NCBI RefSeq assembly: GCF_014892575.1
Contig: NZ_JADBGI010000005.1
Location: forward strand, 124,001 to 188,000
Source: Nocardiopsis coralli
GTDB lineage: Bacteria > Actinomycetota > Actinomycetes > Streptosporangiales > Streptosporangiaceae
Direction: 5' to 3'
Length of the DNA: 64,000 bases
Shown: in pieces, positions 25,484 through 34,066 of the stretch
Layout of the letters: each line of letters opens with the position of its first letter
Numbering within the stretch: the first letter of the stretch is position 1
Position numbers and translations under genes: made by a program
The notes under the pieces: model-generated
What the model was told of the DNA's origin: nothing
The model's database searches: none
Seen by the model: the letters and a program-made list of their open reading frames with translations, nothing else

Positions 25484-26872
25484 ATGACCGAACCGAGCGT
25501 CCACGAGCGCTACGCCGAGGTCACCGCGGAGATCATGTCCCGCGCACCCGAGTCGGAGATCGACCCGACCCTGGAACGTGTGCGGACCCTGCTCGACCTG
25601 CTGGGTGACCCGCAGCGTTCCTTCCGCGTCATCCACGTCACCGGCACGAACGGCAAGACCTCCACCGCCCGCATGATCGACGCGCTCGTGCGGGCCCGGG
25701 GACTGCGGGTGGGCCGGTACACGAGCCCGCACCTGCGCACCGTGCGCGAGCGCATCGTCGTGGACGGTGAGCCGATCTCCGAGCAGGCCTTCGTCGAGGC
25801 CTACGAGGACATCCGTCCCTTCGTCGACATGGCCGACTCCATGAGCGACATCCCGTTGTCGTTCTTCGAGATCCTCACCGTCCTGTCCTACGCCGTCTTC
25901 GCCGACGCACCGGTGGACGTGGCCGTGGTCGAGGTCGGCATGGGCGGGCGCTGGGACGCCACCAACGTCGTGGACGGCGACGTTGCGGTGCTGACCCCGA
26001 TCGCCGTCGACCACACCGAGTACCTGCCCGACAGCCCCGAGGGCATCGCCGAGGAGAAGGCCGGCATCATCAAGCCGGGTTCGATCGCGGTGGTGGCCCA
26101 GCAGCCGCTGCCGGTGGCCGAGGTCCTCATGGAGCAGGCCGCCGAGATCGGCGTGACCGTGGCCCGCGAGGGACCGGAGTTCGGTGTGGCCGCGCGCGAG
26201 GTCGCGGTCGGCGGGCAGCAGATCGCGATCAAGGGCATCACCGCCAACTACGAGCAGATCTTCCTGCCGCTGTTCGGCGAGTACCAGGCGAGCAACGCCG
26301 CCGTGGCCGTGGCCGCGGTCGAGGCCTTCTCGGCGGGCACCGGCGACGGCCCGGCCCTGGACCCGGAGGTCGTGGGGGAGGCCCTCACCGGCACCGAGGC
26401 ACCCGGCCGACTGGAGGTGGTGCGTACCAGCCCCACCATCGTCGCCGACGCCGCACACAACCCGGCAGGCATGATCGCCACCGCCGAGGCCGTGGAGGAG
26501 GCCTTCTCCTTCAGCCGGCTCGTCGGCGTGGTCGCGGTCATGGCCGACAAGGACGTCGAGGGGATCCTCGAACCCCTCGAACCGCTCCTCGACCACATCG
26601 TCGTCACCCGCAACTCCTCACCGCGCTCACTGGACACCGAACGCCTCGCCCAGATCGCCGAGGAGGTCTTCGGCGAGGACCGCGTCCACACCGCGCCCCG
26701 CCTCGACGACGCCATCGACCGGGCCGTGGGCCTGGCCGAGGACGGCGCCGAGTTCGGCGGGGCCGGTGTGCTGGTCACGGGCTCCGTGGTCACCTCCGGG
26801 GACGCCGTGCACCTGCTGCGCGGCTCCGCGGACGAACGCGGCTCCACCGAAGAGCGCGATTCCGACTCATAG
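25484..26872 (+). CDS. folC: folylpolyglutamate synthase / dihydrofolate synthase
   Basis: A 462-residue Mur-ligase-fold enzyme adding L-glutamate to (dihydro)folate. P-loop VTGTNGKTSTA, substrate-loop TSPHLRTVRER, VEVGMGGRWDATNVVD and DHTEYLPDSPEGIAEEKAGIIKPG are all canonical, with the C-terminal ligase domain carrying DAAHNPAG. ATG 25484 has GAGAAG upstream. A -10-like TAAACT is at 25442-25447. It starts the conserved actinobacterial run folC-DUF4233-ndk and is followed after 32 nt by the DUF4233 gene. Confidence 0.94.
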   Translation: MTEPSVHERYAEVTAEIMSRAPESEIDPTLERVRTLLDLLGDPQRSFRVIHVTGTNGKTSTARMIDALVRARGLRVGRYTSPHLRTVRERIVVDGEPISEQAFVEAYEDIRPFVDMADSMSDIPLSFFEILTVLSYAVFADAPVDVAVVEVGMGGRWDATNVVDGDVAVLTPIAVDHTEYLPDSPEGIAEEKAGIIKPGSIAVVAQQPLPVAEVLMEQAAEIGVTVAREGPEFGVAAREVAVGGQQIAIKGITANYEQIFLPLFGEYQASNAAVAVAAVEAFSAGTGDGPALDPEVVGEALTGTEAPGRLEVVRTSPTIVADAAHNPAGMIATAEAVEEAFSFSRLVGVVAVMADKDVEGILEPLEPLLDHIVVTRNSSPRSLDTERLAQIAEEVFGEDRVHTAPRLDDAIDRAVGLAEDGAEFGGAGVLVTGSVVTSGDAVHLLRGSADERGSTEERDSDS

Positions 26873-26904
26873 CGGCCCCACCCCAACAGACGAAGGGAAA
26901 CCCC

Positions 26905-27246
26905 GTGCGTACAGTCGCGGCTGTCGTCCTCGTGTTCGAGGCCATCGTCATCGGCCTGGCCGTCCCGGTGGCCATCAACCTCGGAGGGATCGCCCCGGGC
27001 CTGGCCGCGGGCCTGTGGGGCGGCATGGCCCTGGCCGCGCTGGTCCTGGCGGGGCTGCAACGCCACACCTGGGCGCACTACGCGGCCTGGGCGCTGCAGG
27101 CGGCCGTCCTGTTCAGCTCCTTCTGGGTGGACGGGATGATGCTGGCCGCGATCGTGTTCGCCTCGCTCTGGGTGGTCGGCGTGATCATGGGTCAGCGGAT
27201 CGACGACCGGGCCGCCGCGATGAAGGCGGCAGAGGCCGGTTCGTGA
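26905..27246 (+). CDS. DUF4233 family membrane protein
   Basis: A 113-residue protein with four hydrophobic helices (about 5-25, 30-50, 58-75, 78-98) and a short charged C-terminus. Size, topology and the position between folC and ndk match the DUF4233 family, whose function is unknown. GAAGGGA precedes GTG 26905. It is probably cotranscribed with folC. Confidence 0.8.
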   Translation: MRTVAAVVLVFEAIVIGLAVPVAINLGGIAPGLAAGLWGGMALAALVLAGLQRHTWAHYAAWALQAAVLFSSFWVDGMMLAAIVFASLWVVGVIMGQRIDDRAAAMKAAEAGS

Positions 27247-27472
27247 GGCGGCGCCGAACCGCCTGTCCCCAGCACGTCGTCGCAGGAAACGCGATAGTCT
27301 GACGCCGGTCGCGGGTTCTAAGCCGACCGGCGCGGTGGTCACCCCCTCCCGTGTCGCGGCGGGCCTGCGGCACCCAGCCGATCCCTTCCTTCTTCCGCGT
27401 GCGTACGACGCCGTGGGCGGGTTCCCGTCCGCGTGCGCCACGCGGAGTCATCAGTGAGGAGTTGACACGCAC

Positions 27473-27877
27473 GTGGAGCGCACTCTCGTTCTCATCAAGC
27501 CCGACGGTGTCCGCCGCAACATCGTCGGCGAGGTCATCTCGCGCATCGAGCGCAAGGGCCTGAACATCGTCGCGATGGACATGCGCACCCTGGACGCCGA
27601 CACGGCCAAGACCCACTACGAGGAGCACGCCTCGCGCCCGTTCTTCGGGTCGCTGGTCGAGTTCATCACCGGTGGTCCGCTGGTGGCCATGGTCGTCGAG
27701 GGCGAGCGCGCCATCGAGGCCTTCCGGGCCCTGGCCGGGGCGACCGACCCGGTCACCGCCGCGCCCGGCACCGTCCGCGGTGACTTCGCGCTGGAGGTCC
27801 AGCAGAACATCGTGCACGGCTCGGACTCCACCTACTCCGCCGAGCGCGAGATCAAGCTGTTCTTCCCCGACCTGTAG
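27473..27877 (+). CDS. ndk: nucleoside diphosphate kinase
   Basis: A 134-residue NDP kinase transferring gamma-phosphate between NTPs and NDPs through a phosphohistidine. The N-terminal [12 protein letters not shown] and the active-site NIVHGSDS (His115 region) are present, and the length is normal. GTG 27473 is preceded by GAGGAG, 11 nt away. A -10-like TAGTCT lies at 27294-27299. It is followed by a strong terminator that separates it from mreB. Confidence 0.96.
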   Translation: MERTLVLIKPDGVRRNIVGEVISRIERKGLNIVAMDMRTLDADTAKTHYEEHASRPFFGSLVEFITGGPLVAMVVEGERAIEAFRALAGATDPVTAAPGTVRGDFALEVQQNIVHGSDSTYSAEREIKLFFPDL

Positions 27878-27933
27878 GTCGGAGTGCGGCCCGTGGGCCG
27901 CACCGACGCCGCCCTGCGGTGGAAGCCTGAACC

Positions 27934-27964
27934 CGGCCGGGGCGTGGCCACCACGCCCCGGCCG
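27934..27964 (+). terminator. ndk terminator
   Basis: A perfect 14-bp stem (27934-27947 with 27951-27964) and a 3-nt loop. Confidence 0.8.
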
Positions 27965-28144
27965 ACGTGTCTCGGGCTGCGCCGGGCCGTGTCTTCAGGG
28001 GCGAGGCAACAATTCGGAGTGTTTCCGTAACGGGCTAAGTGCAGGCCGTTACCCTATGTGGGAATCAATACCCAACGTGCCGGATCGACTACGTATGGTC
28101 GCACCGTGCAACCACGTCCGACACGGCGCCTCTGAGGACGTTAC

Positions 28145-29179
28145 ATGCCGAACAACCTTGCTTTTCTCGGCCGGGACATGGCCGTGGACCTTGGAACCGC
28201 CAACACGCTCGTCTACGTGCGCGGGCGCGGCATCGTTCTGAACGAGCCCTCGGTGGTCGCGGTCAACACGTCCACCGGAAAGATCGTCGCGGTCGGCATC
28301 GAGGCCAAGCAGATGATCGGCCGCACGCCCACCAACATCTCCGCCATCCGCCCGCTCAAGGACGGCGTCATCGCCGACTTCGAGATCACCGAGCGGATGC
28401 TGCGCTACTTCATCCAGAAGATCCACCGGCGCCGGCACTTCGCCAAACCGCGTGTCATCGTCGCGGTTCCCAGCGGCATCACCTCGGTCGAGCACCGTGC
28501 CGTGAAGGAAGCCGGATACCAGGCCGGGGCACGCCGGGTCTACATCATCGAGGAGCCCATGGCCGCCGCGATCGGCGCCGGGCTCCCCGTCCACGAACCC
28601 ACCGGCAACATGGTCGTGGACATCGGCGGCGGCACCACCGAGGTCGCCGTCATCTCCATGGGAGGCATCGTCACCTCCCAGTCCATCCGGGTGGGCGGCG
28701 ACGAACTCGACCAGGCCATCGCGACCTTCGTCAAGAAGGAGTACTCCCTGATGATCGGGGAGCGCACCGCCGAGGAGATCAAGATGGCGATCGGCTCGGC
28801 CTACCCCACCTCCGCCGAGGAGGTGCACGCCGAGGTGCGTGGCCGAGACCTGGTCAGCGGTCTGCCCAAGACCGTCGTCATGTCCGAGTCCGACGTCCGA
28901 CAGGCCATCGAGGAACCGGTCACCGCCATCATCGACGCGGTCAGAACCAGCCTCGACAAGTGCCCGCCGGAGCTCTCCGGCGACATCATGGACCGCGGCG
29001 TCGCCGTCACCGGCGGCGGCGCTCTGCTGCGCGGGCTCGGCGACCGGCTCCTGCACGAGACCGGGATGCCCATCCACCTGGCCGACAACGCACTCGACTC
29101 CGTCGCGGTGGGTTCGGGCACGTGCGTGGAGAACTACGAGCGTCTGCACCAGGTCCTCGTCCCGGAACGGCGGCGGTGA
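28145..29179 (+). CDS. mreB: rod shape-determining actin-like protein MreB
   Basis: A 344-residue actin homologue that polymerises under the membrane and organises lateral wall synthesis or spore wall formation. ATP-binding motifs are visible: phosphate 1 [10 protein letters not shown], phosphate 2 [15 protein letters not shown] and adenosine [19 protein letters not shown] lies 6 nt before ATG 28145. It is the first gene of a tightly packed mreB-mreC-mreD-pbp2-rodA operon. An inverted repeat GTAACGG/CCGTTAC (28027-28052) lies in its leader. Confidence 0.96.
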   Translation: MPNNLAFLGRDMAVDLGTANTLVYVRGRGIVLNEPSVVAVNTSTGKIVAVGIEAKQMIGRTPTNISAIRPLKDGVIADFEITERMLRYFIQKIHRRRHFAKPRVIVAVPSGITSVEHRAVKEAGYQAGARRVYIIEEPMAAAIGAGLPVHEPTGNMVVDIGGGTTEVAVISMGGIVTSQSIRVGGDELDQAIATFVKKEYSLMIGERTAEEIKMAIGSAYPTSAEEVHAEVRGRDLVSGLPKTVVMSESDVRQAIEEPVTAIIDAVRTSLDKCPPELSGDIMDRGVAVTGGGALLRGLGDRLLHETGMPIHLADNALDSVAVGSGTCVENYERLHQVLVPERRR

Positions 29180-29180
29180 C

Positions 29181-30080
29181 ATGTTCCGCGATTCTTCGAG
29201 GTCACGGCTGACACTGCTCGCACTGGTCGCCGCGGCCGTGGTCCTGCTGGCCCTGGACGGCCGGCCGGGCAGCGACCCCGTCACCGGCACAGCCCGGGCG
29301 GGGGCCGAGCTCGCGTTCGCCCCCGTCGCCGGCGGGGTCGGACACGTCGCCGACCCGGTCACCGGCCTGTACCAGGGGATCAAGGAGGGCCCGGAGGCCG
29401 CCGACCGCATCGCCGAGCTGGAAGAGGCCAACGCCGAACTCGAGTCCGAGCTCGAGGCCGCCGCGCTCGACGAGGACCGGGCCGACCAGCTCGACGACCT
29501 GCTCCACCTTTCCGGCCTGGGCGAGTACGAGATCGTGCCCGCCCGGGCCATCACCCATGTCACCTCGCAGGGGTACGCGCACACGGCGACGCTCGACGCC
29601 GGCACTCGGTCCGGTGTCGAGAAGAACATGACGGTGGTCAACGGCCAGGGCCTGGTCGGCAAGGTCACCGAGGCCGGCCCGCGTACCTCCACCGTTCTGC
29701 TCACCACCGACCACAACTCGTCGGTCGGGGCGCGGCTGGAGGGCTCCGGCAAGATCGGCGTCGCCGGCGGAGGCAAGGTCCCCGGTGCGCCCGAGGCCGA
29801 CCTGACCTACGAGCTCTTCGACATGGAGACCCAGATCGAACCCGGGGACCGCATCGTCACCCTGGGCTCGCACGACGGAGCACCCTTCGTGCCCGGCGTC
29901 CCGATCGGGACCGTCGAAGAGGTGCACGTCTCGCCCGGTGCGCTCAGCCGGGTCGCGTCCATCGAACCGGCGGTCGACCACGCCTCGCTCGACACCGTCG
30001 GGGTGGTCGTGGACAGTCCGGCCGGCGACCCGCGCGACTCGCTGCTGCCGCCCAAGCCCGATCGTGAGGAGGACCGATGA
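29181..30080 (+). CDS. mreC: rod shape-determining protein MreC
   Basis: A 299-residue bitopic protein: one N-terminal transmembrane helix (about 10-25), a coiled coil (about 72-103, rich in Glu/Leu) and the periplasmic-type beta-barrel region containing HTATLDAGTRSGVEKNMTV. It links MreB filaments to PBP2/RodA outside the membrane. The start is 1 nt after the mreB stop, which implies translational coupling. The Asp/Glu/Pro-rich C-terminal tail appears disordered. Confidence 0.93.
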   Translation: MFRDSSRSRLTLLALVAAAVVLLALDGRPGSDPVTGTARAGAELAFAPVAGGVGHVADPVTGLYQGIKEGPEAADRIAELEEANAELESELEAAALDEDRADQLDDLLHLSGLGEYEIVPARAITHVTSQGYAHTATLDAGTRSGVEKNMTVVNGQGLVGKVTEAGPRTSTVLLTTDHNSSVGARLEGSGKIGVAGGGKVPGAPEADLTYELFDMETQIEPGDRIVTLGSHDGAPFVPGVPIGTVEEVHVSPGALSRVASIEPAVDHASLDTVGVVVDSPAGDPRDSLLPPKPDREEDR

Positions 30081-30637
30081 GGGCAGCTCTCACGTTCGTG
30101 ATGGTGGCCGTGGCCGTCCTGGCCCAGGCCGCCGTCGTCAACCGGCTCCCGCTCGACTGGCCCGCCGGGCCCGACCTGGTGGTGGGGGCCGTCGCCGTGG
30201 TCGCCCTCACCACCGGGCCCGCCGTGGCCGCCGCCTGCGGGTTCGCCGCGGGGCTGGCACTGGACGCCCTGCCCCCGGCCGAACACACCATGGGGACCCA
30301 CACGCTCCTGCTGTGCCTGGCCGGCTACGTCATCTCACTGCTGTACCGCAACACCGGGATGTCCGGGTCCTTCGGCGGCCGGGTCTCGGCCTGGACCGCC
30401 CTGGGCGTGACCCTCCTGGCCGCCCTGGCCATGGGGGTCACCTTCGCCGCGATCGGGTTCTTCACCGGCGACCCGCGAGTGGACCTTCCGGGCGCAGCTC
30501 TCACCGTCGGGATCGGCACGGCCGCGACCGCGGTCGTGTCCCCGTTGGTCGTCCTGCCGATCCTCTGGGTGCGCAACGCCTTCGCCGAGGTCGACTTCGC
30601 GACGGTCCAGGGCCCCATGTCACCAGGGGGGTGGTGA
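30077..30637 (+). CDS. mreD: rod shape-determining protein MreD
   Basis: A 186-residue integral membrane protein with five or six hydrophobic segments and few charged residues, standard for MreD. Its ATG overlaps the mreC stop (ATGA at 30077-30080). It lies between mreC and the class B PBP and is assumed to be part of the elongasome-type complex. Confidence 0.9.
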   Translation: MRAALTFVMVAVAVLAQAAVVNRLPLDWPAGPDLVVGAVAVVALTTGPAVAAACGFAAGLALDALPPAEHTMGTHTLLLCLAGYVISLLYRNTGMSGSFGGRVSAWTALGVTLLAALAMGVTFAAIGFFTGDPRVDLPGAALTVGIGTAATAVVSPLVVLPILWVRNAFAEVDFATVQGPMSPGGW

Positions 30638-30640
30638 CCA

Positions 30641-32767
30641 GTGCACAGACCACCGGTCGACCCCACACTTCCCGGCCCGCGCCTGGGCCGGCTCGGACTC
30701 ATCCTCGTCCAGGTCGTCGTGATCTCGTTGTTCGCGGCCCTGGGCGCACGCCTGTGGTACCTCCAGGTGCCCATGGCCGACTACTACAGGGAGCTCGCCG
30801 AGGCCAACCACCAGCAGGAGCTCGTCGTGCCCGCCACCCGGGGGCAGATCCTCGACTCCAGCGGCCGCGCCATGGTCAACAACCGCACCGAGCTGGTGGT
30901 CTCGGCCGACTACCACGAGCTCCAGGGCATGGACGACGGCGGCGAGGCCGTCCTGACCGAACTGTCCGAGGTCCTGGACGAGCCCGTCGAGGAACTCCAG
31001 CAGCGCATGCGCCTGTGTGGGCCGGAGGTGGAGCGCCCCTGCTGGCCGGGGTCGCCGTACCAACCGGTCACCCTGGCCGAGGACGTCGAGGGCCCCGTCG
31101 CCCTGCAGATCATGGAGCGTTCCGACGACTTCCCGGGGATCACCGCGCAGGCCCAGGCGCTGCGCGAGTACCCCTACGAGGACCACGCCGGACAGATCCT
31201 CGGTTACATCCAGCCCGTCACCGAGGAGGAGCTCGAGGAACGCGACGAACTGCGCTCCCGGTTCACCGGGATCGACCAGGTCGGCCGCGACGGGCTCGAG
31301 GCCACCTACGACAACGAACTGCGCGGCACCTCGGGTCTGCGCACCCTCGGCGTGAACAACCACGGCGAGGTCATGGACGTCATCTCCGACGAGGAACCCG
31401 TCGCCGGGCGCCACCTGATCACCCACCTGGACATGAACATCCAGAAGGTCGCCGAGCGTGCGCTCGAACAGGGCATGGAACAGGCCCGCCCCGAGAACAT
31501 CGCCGACTCCGGTGCGGCCGTGGTCATGGACGTCAAGAACGGCGGGATCGTCGGCATGGCCAGTCTGCCGACCTACGACCCGACCATCTGGGAGGGCGGC
31601 GTCGACCAGGAGACCTTCGACGAGATCCTCAGCGAGGAGGCGGGCGAACCGCTGCTCTCCCGCGCCGTGCAGGGCACCTATCCGCCCGGTTCCACGTTCA
31701 AGATCGCCTCGATGCTCGCGGCCGTGGAGGACGGGGCGTCCCTGCGTTCGACCTACGCCTGCCCCGGTTCGGTGAGCCTGGCCGGGCAGAGCTACGAGAA
31801 CTTCGAGGGTTCGGCGCAGGGTTCGGTCAGCCTCAGGCAGGCCATCATCGACTCCTGCAACACCGTCTTCTACAACTTCGGCTACCAGATGTGGCAGAAG
31901 GACGGCGGCCTGCACCCGGACGGCGAACCCGACGAGACCATGGCCGAGACCGCCCGCGACCTCGGCTTCGGCTCGCCGACCGGGATCGACCTGCCCTACG
32001 AGACCGGCGGCCGCATCCCCGACCGCGACTGGAAGCGCACCTTCTGGGAGGAGACCCGCGAGGAGAACTGCGAGCGGGCCGAGAAGGGATACCCGGACGT
32101 CGACGACCCGTCCGCCGCCGCCTACATGAAGCAGCTCGCCCACGAACACTGCGTCGAGGGTTTCGAGTGGCGCGCCAACGAGGCCATCAACTTCGCGATC
32201 GGACAGGGCGACGTGCTCGTCAGCCCGCTCCAGCTCGCCACCGCCTACGCCGCCGTCGCCAACGGCGGAACCGTCTACGAACCCCGGGTGGTGCGCGCGC
32301 TGGCCGAGGCCGACGGTTCCGAGGTCGAGGAGATCGAACCGACGGTCAAGAACGAGCTGCCCACCGACGACGAGACCCTCAACTACCTGCAGGACGCGCT
32401 GACCGAGGTGACCAAGTCCGGTACCGGTCAGGGCGCCTTCGACGACTTCCCGCAGGACGAGATCTCGGTCGCCGGCAAGACCGGTAGCGCCGACGCCGAG
32501 GGGCGCGACGTCTCGTCGTGGTTCGCCTCGTACGCGCCGGCCGACGACCCTCAGTACGCGGTCGCGGTCCTGGTCTCCCAGGGCGGTACCGGTGGTGAGA
32601 CCGCCGCGCCCATCGCCGCGGAGATCTACAAGGGCATCTACGGCTTCGAGTCCTCAGAGGACTCCGAGGACGTGGAGCAGGGTGACCCGGTACTGCCCGG
32701 CGGCACTCCGCACGAGGATCTCCCGACGATCCGTGAAGACGGTTCCATCGAGACGCTGGAGCCCTGA
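30641..32767 (+). CDS. mrdA: penicillin-binding protein 2 (class B transpeptidase)
   Basis: A 708-residue class B PBP. One transmembrane anchor (about 22-44), a pedestal domain (about 60-250, with long insertions including a Cys-containing LCGPEVERPCWPG loop), and the transpeptidase domain with the SxxK nucleophile in PPGSTFKIAS, SxN as SCNTVFYN and KTG in VAGKTGSAD. It crosslinks peptidoglycan outside the membrane together with RodA. GTG 30641 begins 3 nt after the mreD stop. The Glu/Asp-rich C-terminal ~40 residues appear disordered. Confidence 0.93.
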   Translation: MHRPPVDPTLPGPRLGRLGLILVQVVVISLFAALGARLWYLQVPMADYYRELAEANHQQELVVPATRGQILDSSGRAMVNNRTELVVSADYHELQGMDDGGEAVLTELSEVLDEPVEELQQRMRLCGPEVERPCWPGSPYQPVTLAEDVEGPVALQIMERSDDFPGITAQAQALREYPYEDHAGQILGYIQPVTEEELEERDELRSRFTGIDQVGRDGLEATYDNELRGTSGLRTLGVNNHGEVMDVISDEEPVAGRHLITHLDMNIQKVAERALEQGMEQARPENIADSGAAVVMDVKNGGIVGMASLPTYDPTIWEGGVDQETFDEILSEEAGEPLLSRAVQGTYPPGSTFKIASMLAAVEDGASLRSTYACPGSVSLAGQSYENFEGSAQGSVSLRQAIIDSCNTVFYNFGYQMWQKDGGLHPDGEPDETMAETARDLGFGSPTGIDLPYETGGRIPDRDWKRTFWEETREENCERAEKGYPDVDDPSAAAYMKQLAHEHCVEGFEWRANEAINFAIGQGDVLVSPLQLATAYAAVANGGTVYEPRVVRALAEADGSEVEEIEPTVKNELPTDDETLNYLQDALTEVTKSGTGQGAFDDFPQDEISVAGKTGSADAEGRDVSSWFASYAPADDPQYAVAVLVSQGGTGGETAAPIAAEIYKGIYGFESSEDSEDVEQGDPVLPGGTPHEDLPTIREDGSIETLEP

Positions 32768-33948
32768 TGCTCAACGAGATGGGAGGGCCGCCCCGGCGGC
32801 CCCTCGAACTGCGCAGGACGGTGAACAGTGCGGCCGGCGGGGCCCGGCGCCTGGACTGGATCCTGATCTGCGCCGTCATGGGCCTGTGTGTCCTGGGTGC
32901 GCTCCTGGTCTGGGCGGCGACCCTGCCCGGCGACGGCGGCGACCCCATGGAGTCGACCGAGCACCTGACCCGGCACCTGGCCCACATGGGTGTCGCGCTG
33001 GTCGTGGGGCTGGCGGTCGCCTCGATCGACTACCGGACCGTGCGCGCCTATGCCCCGCTGGTGTACCTGTTCACGCTGGTGGGGCTCGTCCTCGTGCTCA
33101 CCCCGCTGGGCGCCGTCATCAACGGTTCCCGCGGGTGGATCGTCGTGGCCGGGTTCCAGTACCAGCCCAGTGAGCTGATGAAGGTCGGCCTCATCATGGT
33201 GCTGGCGACCCTGCTCGCCGAACCCCGGGACGGGGAGACCAGGCCGATGAGCCGCGACGTGCTCTTCTGCCTGCTCGTGGTCGTCGCACCGCTGGCCCTG
33301 GTGGCGCTGCAGCCCGACCTGGGCACCGCCCTGGTGCTGGGCGCGATCTTCCTCGGGATGCTCGTGCTCTCGGGCGCGTCCGTCTTCTGGGTCGCGGGCA
33401 TGCTCGCCTGCGGGGCCCTGGCGGTGGCGGCCGTGTGGGTCTTCGACCTGCTCGAGCCGTACCAGATGCAACGCCTGGCGACCTTGATGGACCCGGCCGC
33501 CGATCCACAGGGGGCCGGGTACAACTCCGCCCAGGCCCTCATCGCGGTCGGCTCGGGCGGGTTCGAGGGCACCGGGTTGTTCCAGGGCGAGCAGACCCAC
33601 GGGCGGTTCGTGCCCGAGCAGCACACCGACTTCGTCTTCACGGTGGCGGGGGAGGAGCTCGGGTTCCTCGGCGCCTTCGCGATCATCGCCCTGATCGCGA
33701 TCGTGCTCTGGCGGGTCCTGCGCATCGCCCGCGCCTGCGACCTGCCCTACCCGCGCATGGTGTGCATCGGTGTGGCGACCTGGTTCGGGTCCCAGTCCTT
33801 CGTCAACATCGGGATGTGCCTGGGTGTCATGCCGGTGACCGGTATCCCGCTGCCGTTCGTCTCCTACGGGGGCACGGCGATCCTGGCCAACATGCTCGCG
33901 CTCGGCCTGGTGCTGGGCGTCAACTCCCGGGACCGCGGCTTCGAGTAG
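32767..33948 (+). CDS. rodA: peptidoglycan polymerase RodA (SEDS family)
   Basis: A 393-residue polytopic SEDS-family glycosyltransferase with about ten membrane segments. The conserved stretches QPSELMKVG, LQPDLGTALV, EQHTDFVFTVAGEE and GMCLGVMPVTGIPLPFVSYGG are all present. It works with the PBP2 encoded just upstream; the ATG overlaps the pbp2 stop (TGATG), a sign of coupling. It ends the mre operon and is followed by a terminator. FtsW is the close relative, but the mre context favours RodA. Confidence 0.93.
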   Translation: MLNEMGGPPRRPLELRRTVNSAAGGARRLDWILICAVMGLCVLGALLVWAATLPGDGGDPMESTEHLTRHLAHMGVALVVGLAVASIDYRTVRAYAPLVYLFTLVGLVLVLTPLGAVINGSRGWIVVAGFQYQPSELMKVGLIMVLATLLAEPRDGETRPMSRDVLFCLLVVVAPLALVALQPDLGTALVLGAIFLGMLVLSGASVFWVAGMLACGALAVAAVWVFDLLEPYQMQRLATLMDPAADPQGAGYNSAQALIAVGSGGFEGTGLFQGEQTHGRFVPEQHTDFVFTVAGEELGFLGAFAIIALIAIVLWRVLRIARACDLPYPRMVCIGVATWFGSQSFVNIGMCLGVMPVTGIPLPFVSYGGTAILANMLALGLVLGVNSRDRGFE

Positions 33949-33969
33949 CCCGGAACCCGGCACCGCGCG

Positions 33970-34004
33970 GAGGCCCTTCCCGGAAAATCCCCGGGGAGGG
34001 CCTC
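33970..34004 (+). terminator. mre-pbp2-rodA operon terminator
   Basis: A 14-bp stem (33970-33983 with 33991-34004, one G-U) with an AAAATCC loop, 22 nt after rodA. Confidence 0.8.
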
Positions 34005-34066
34005 CTTGCGCCGGTAGCCTGGGTGATCCGCCGTTGAACGACGTCCGCCGACCGAAGGCACACACC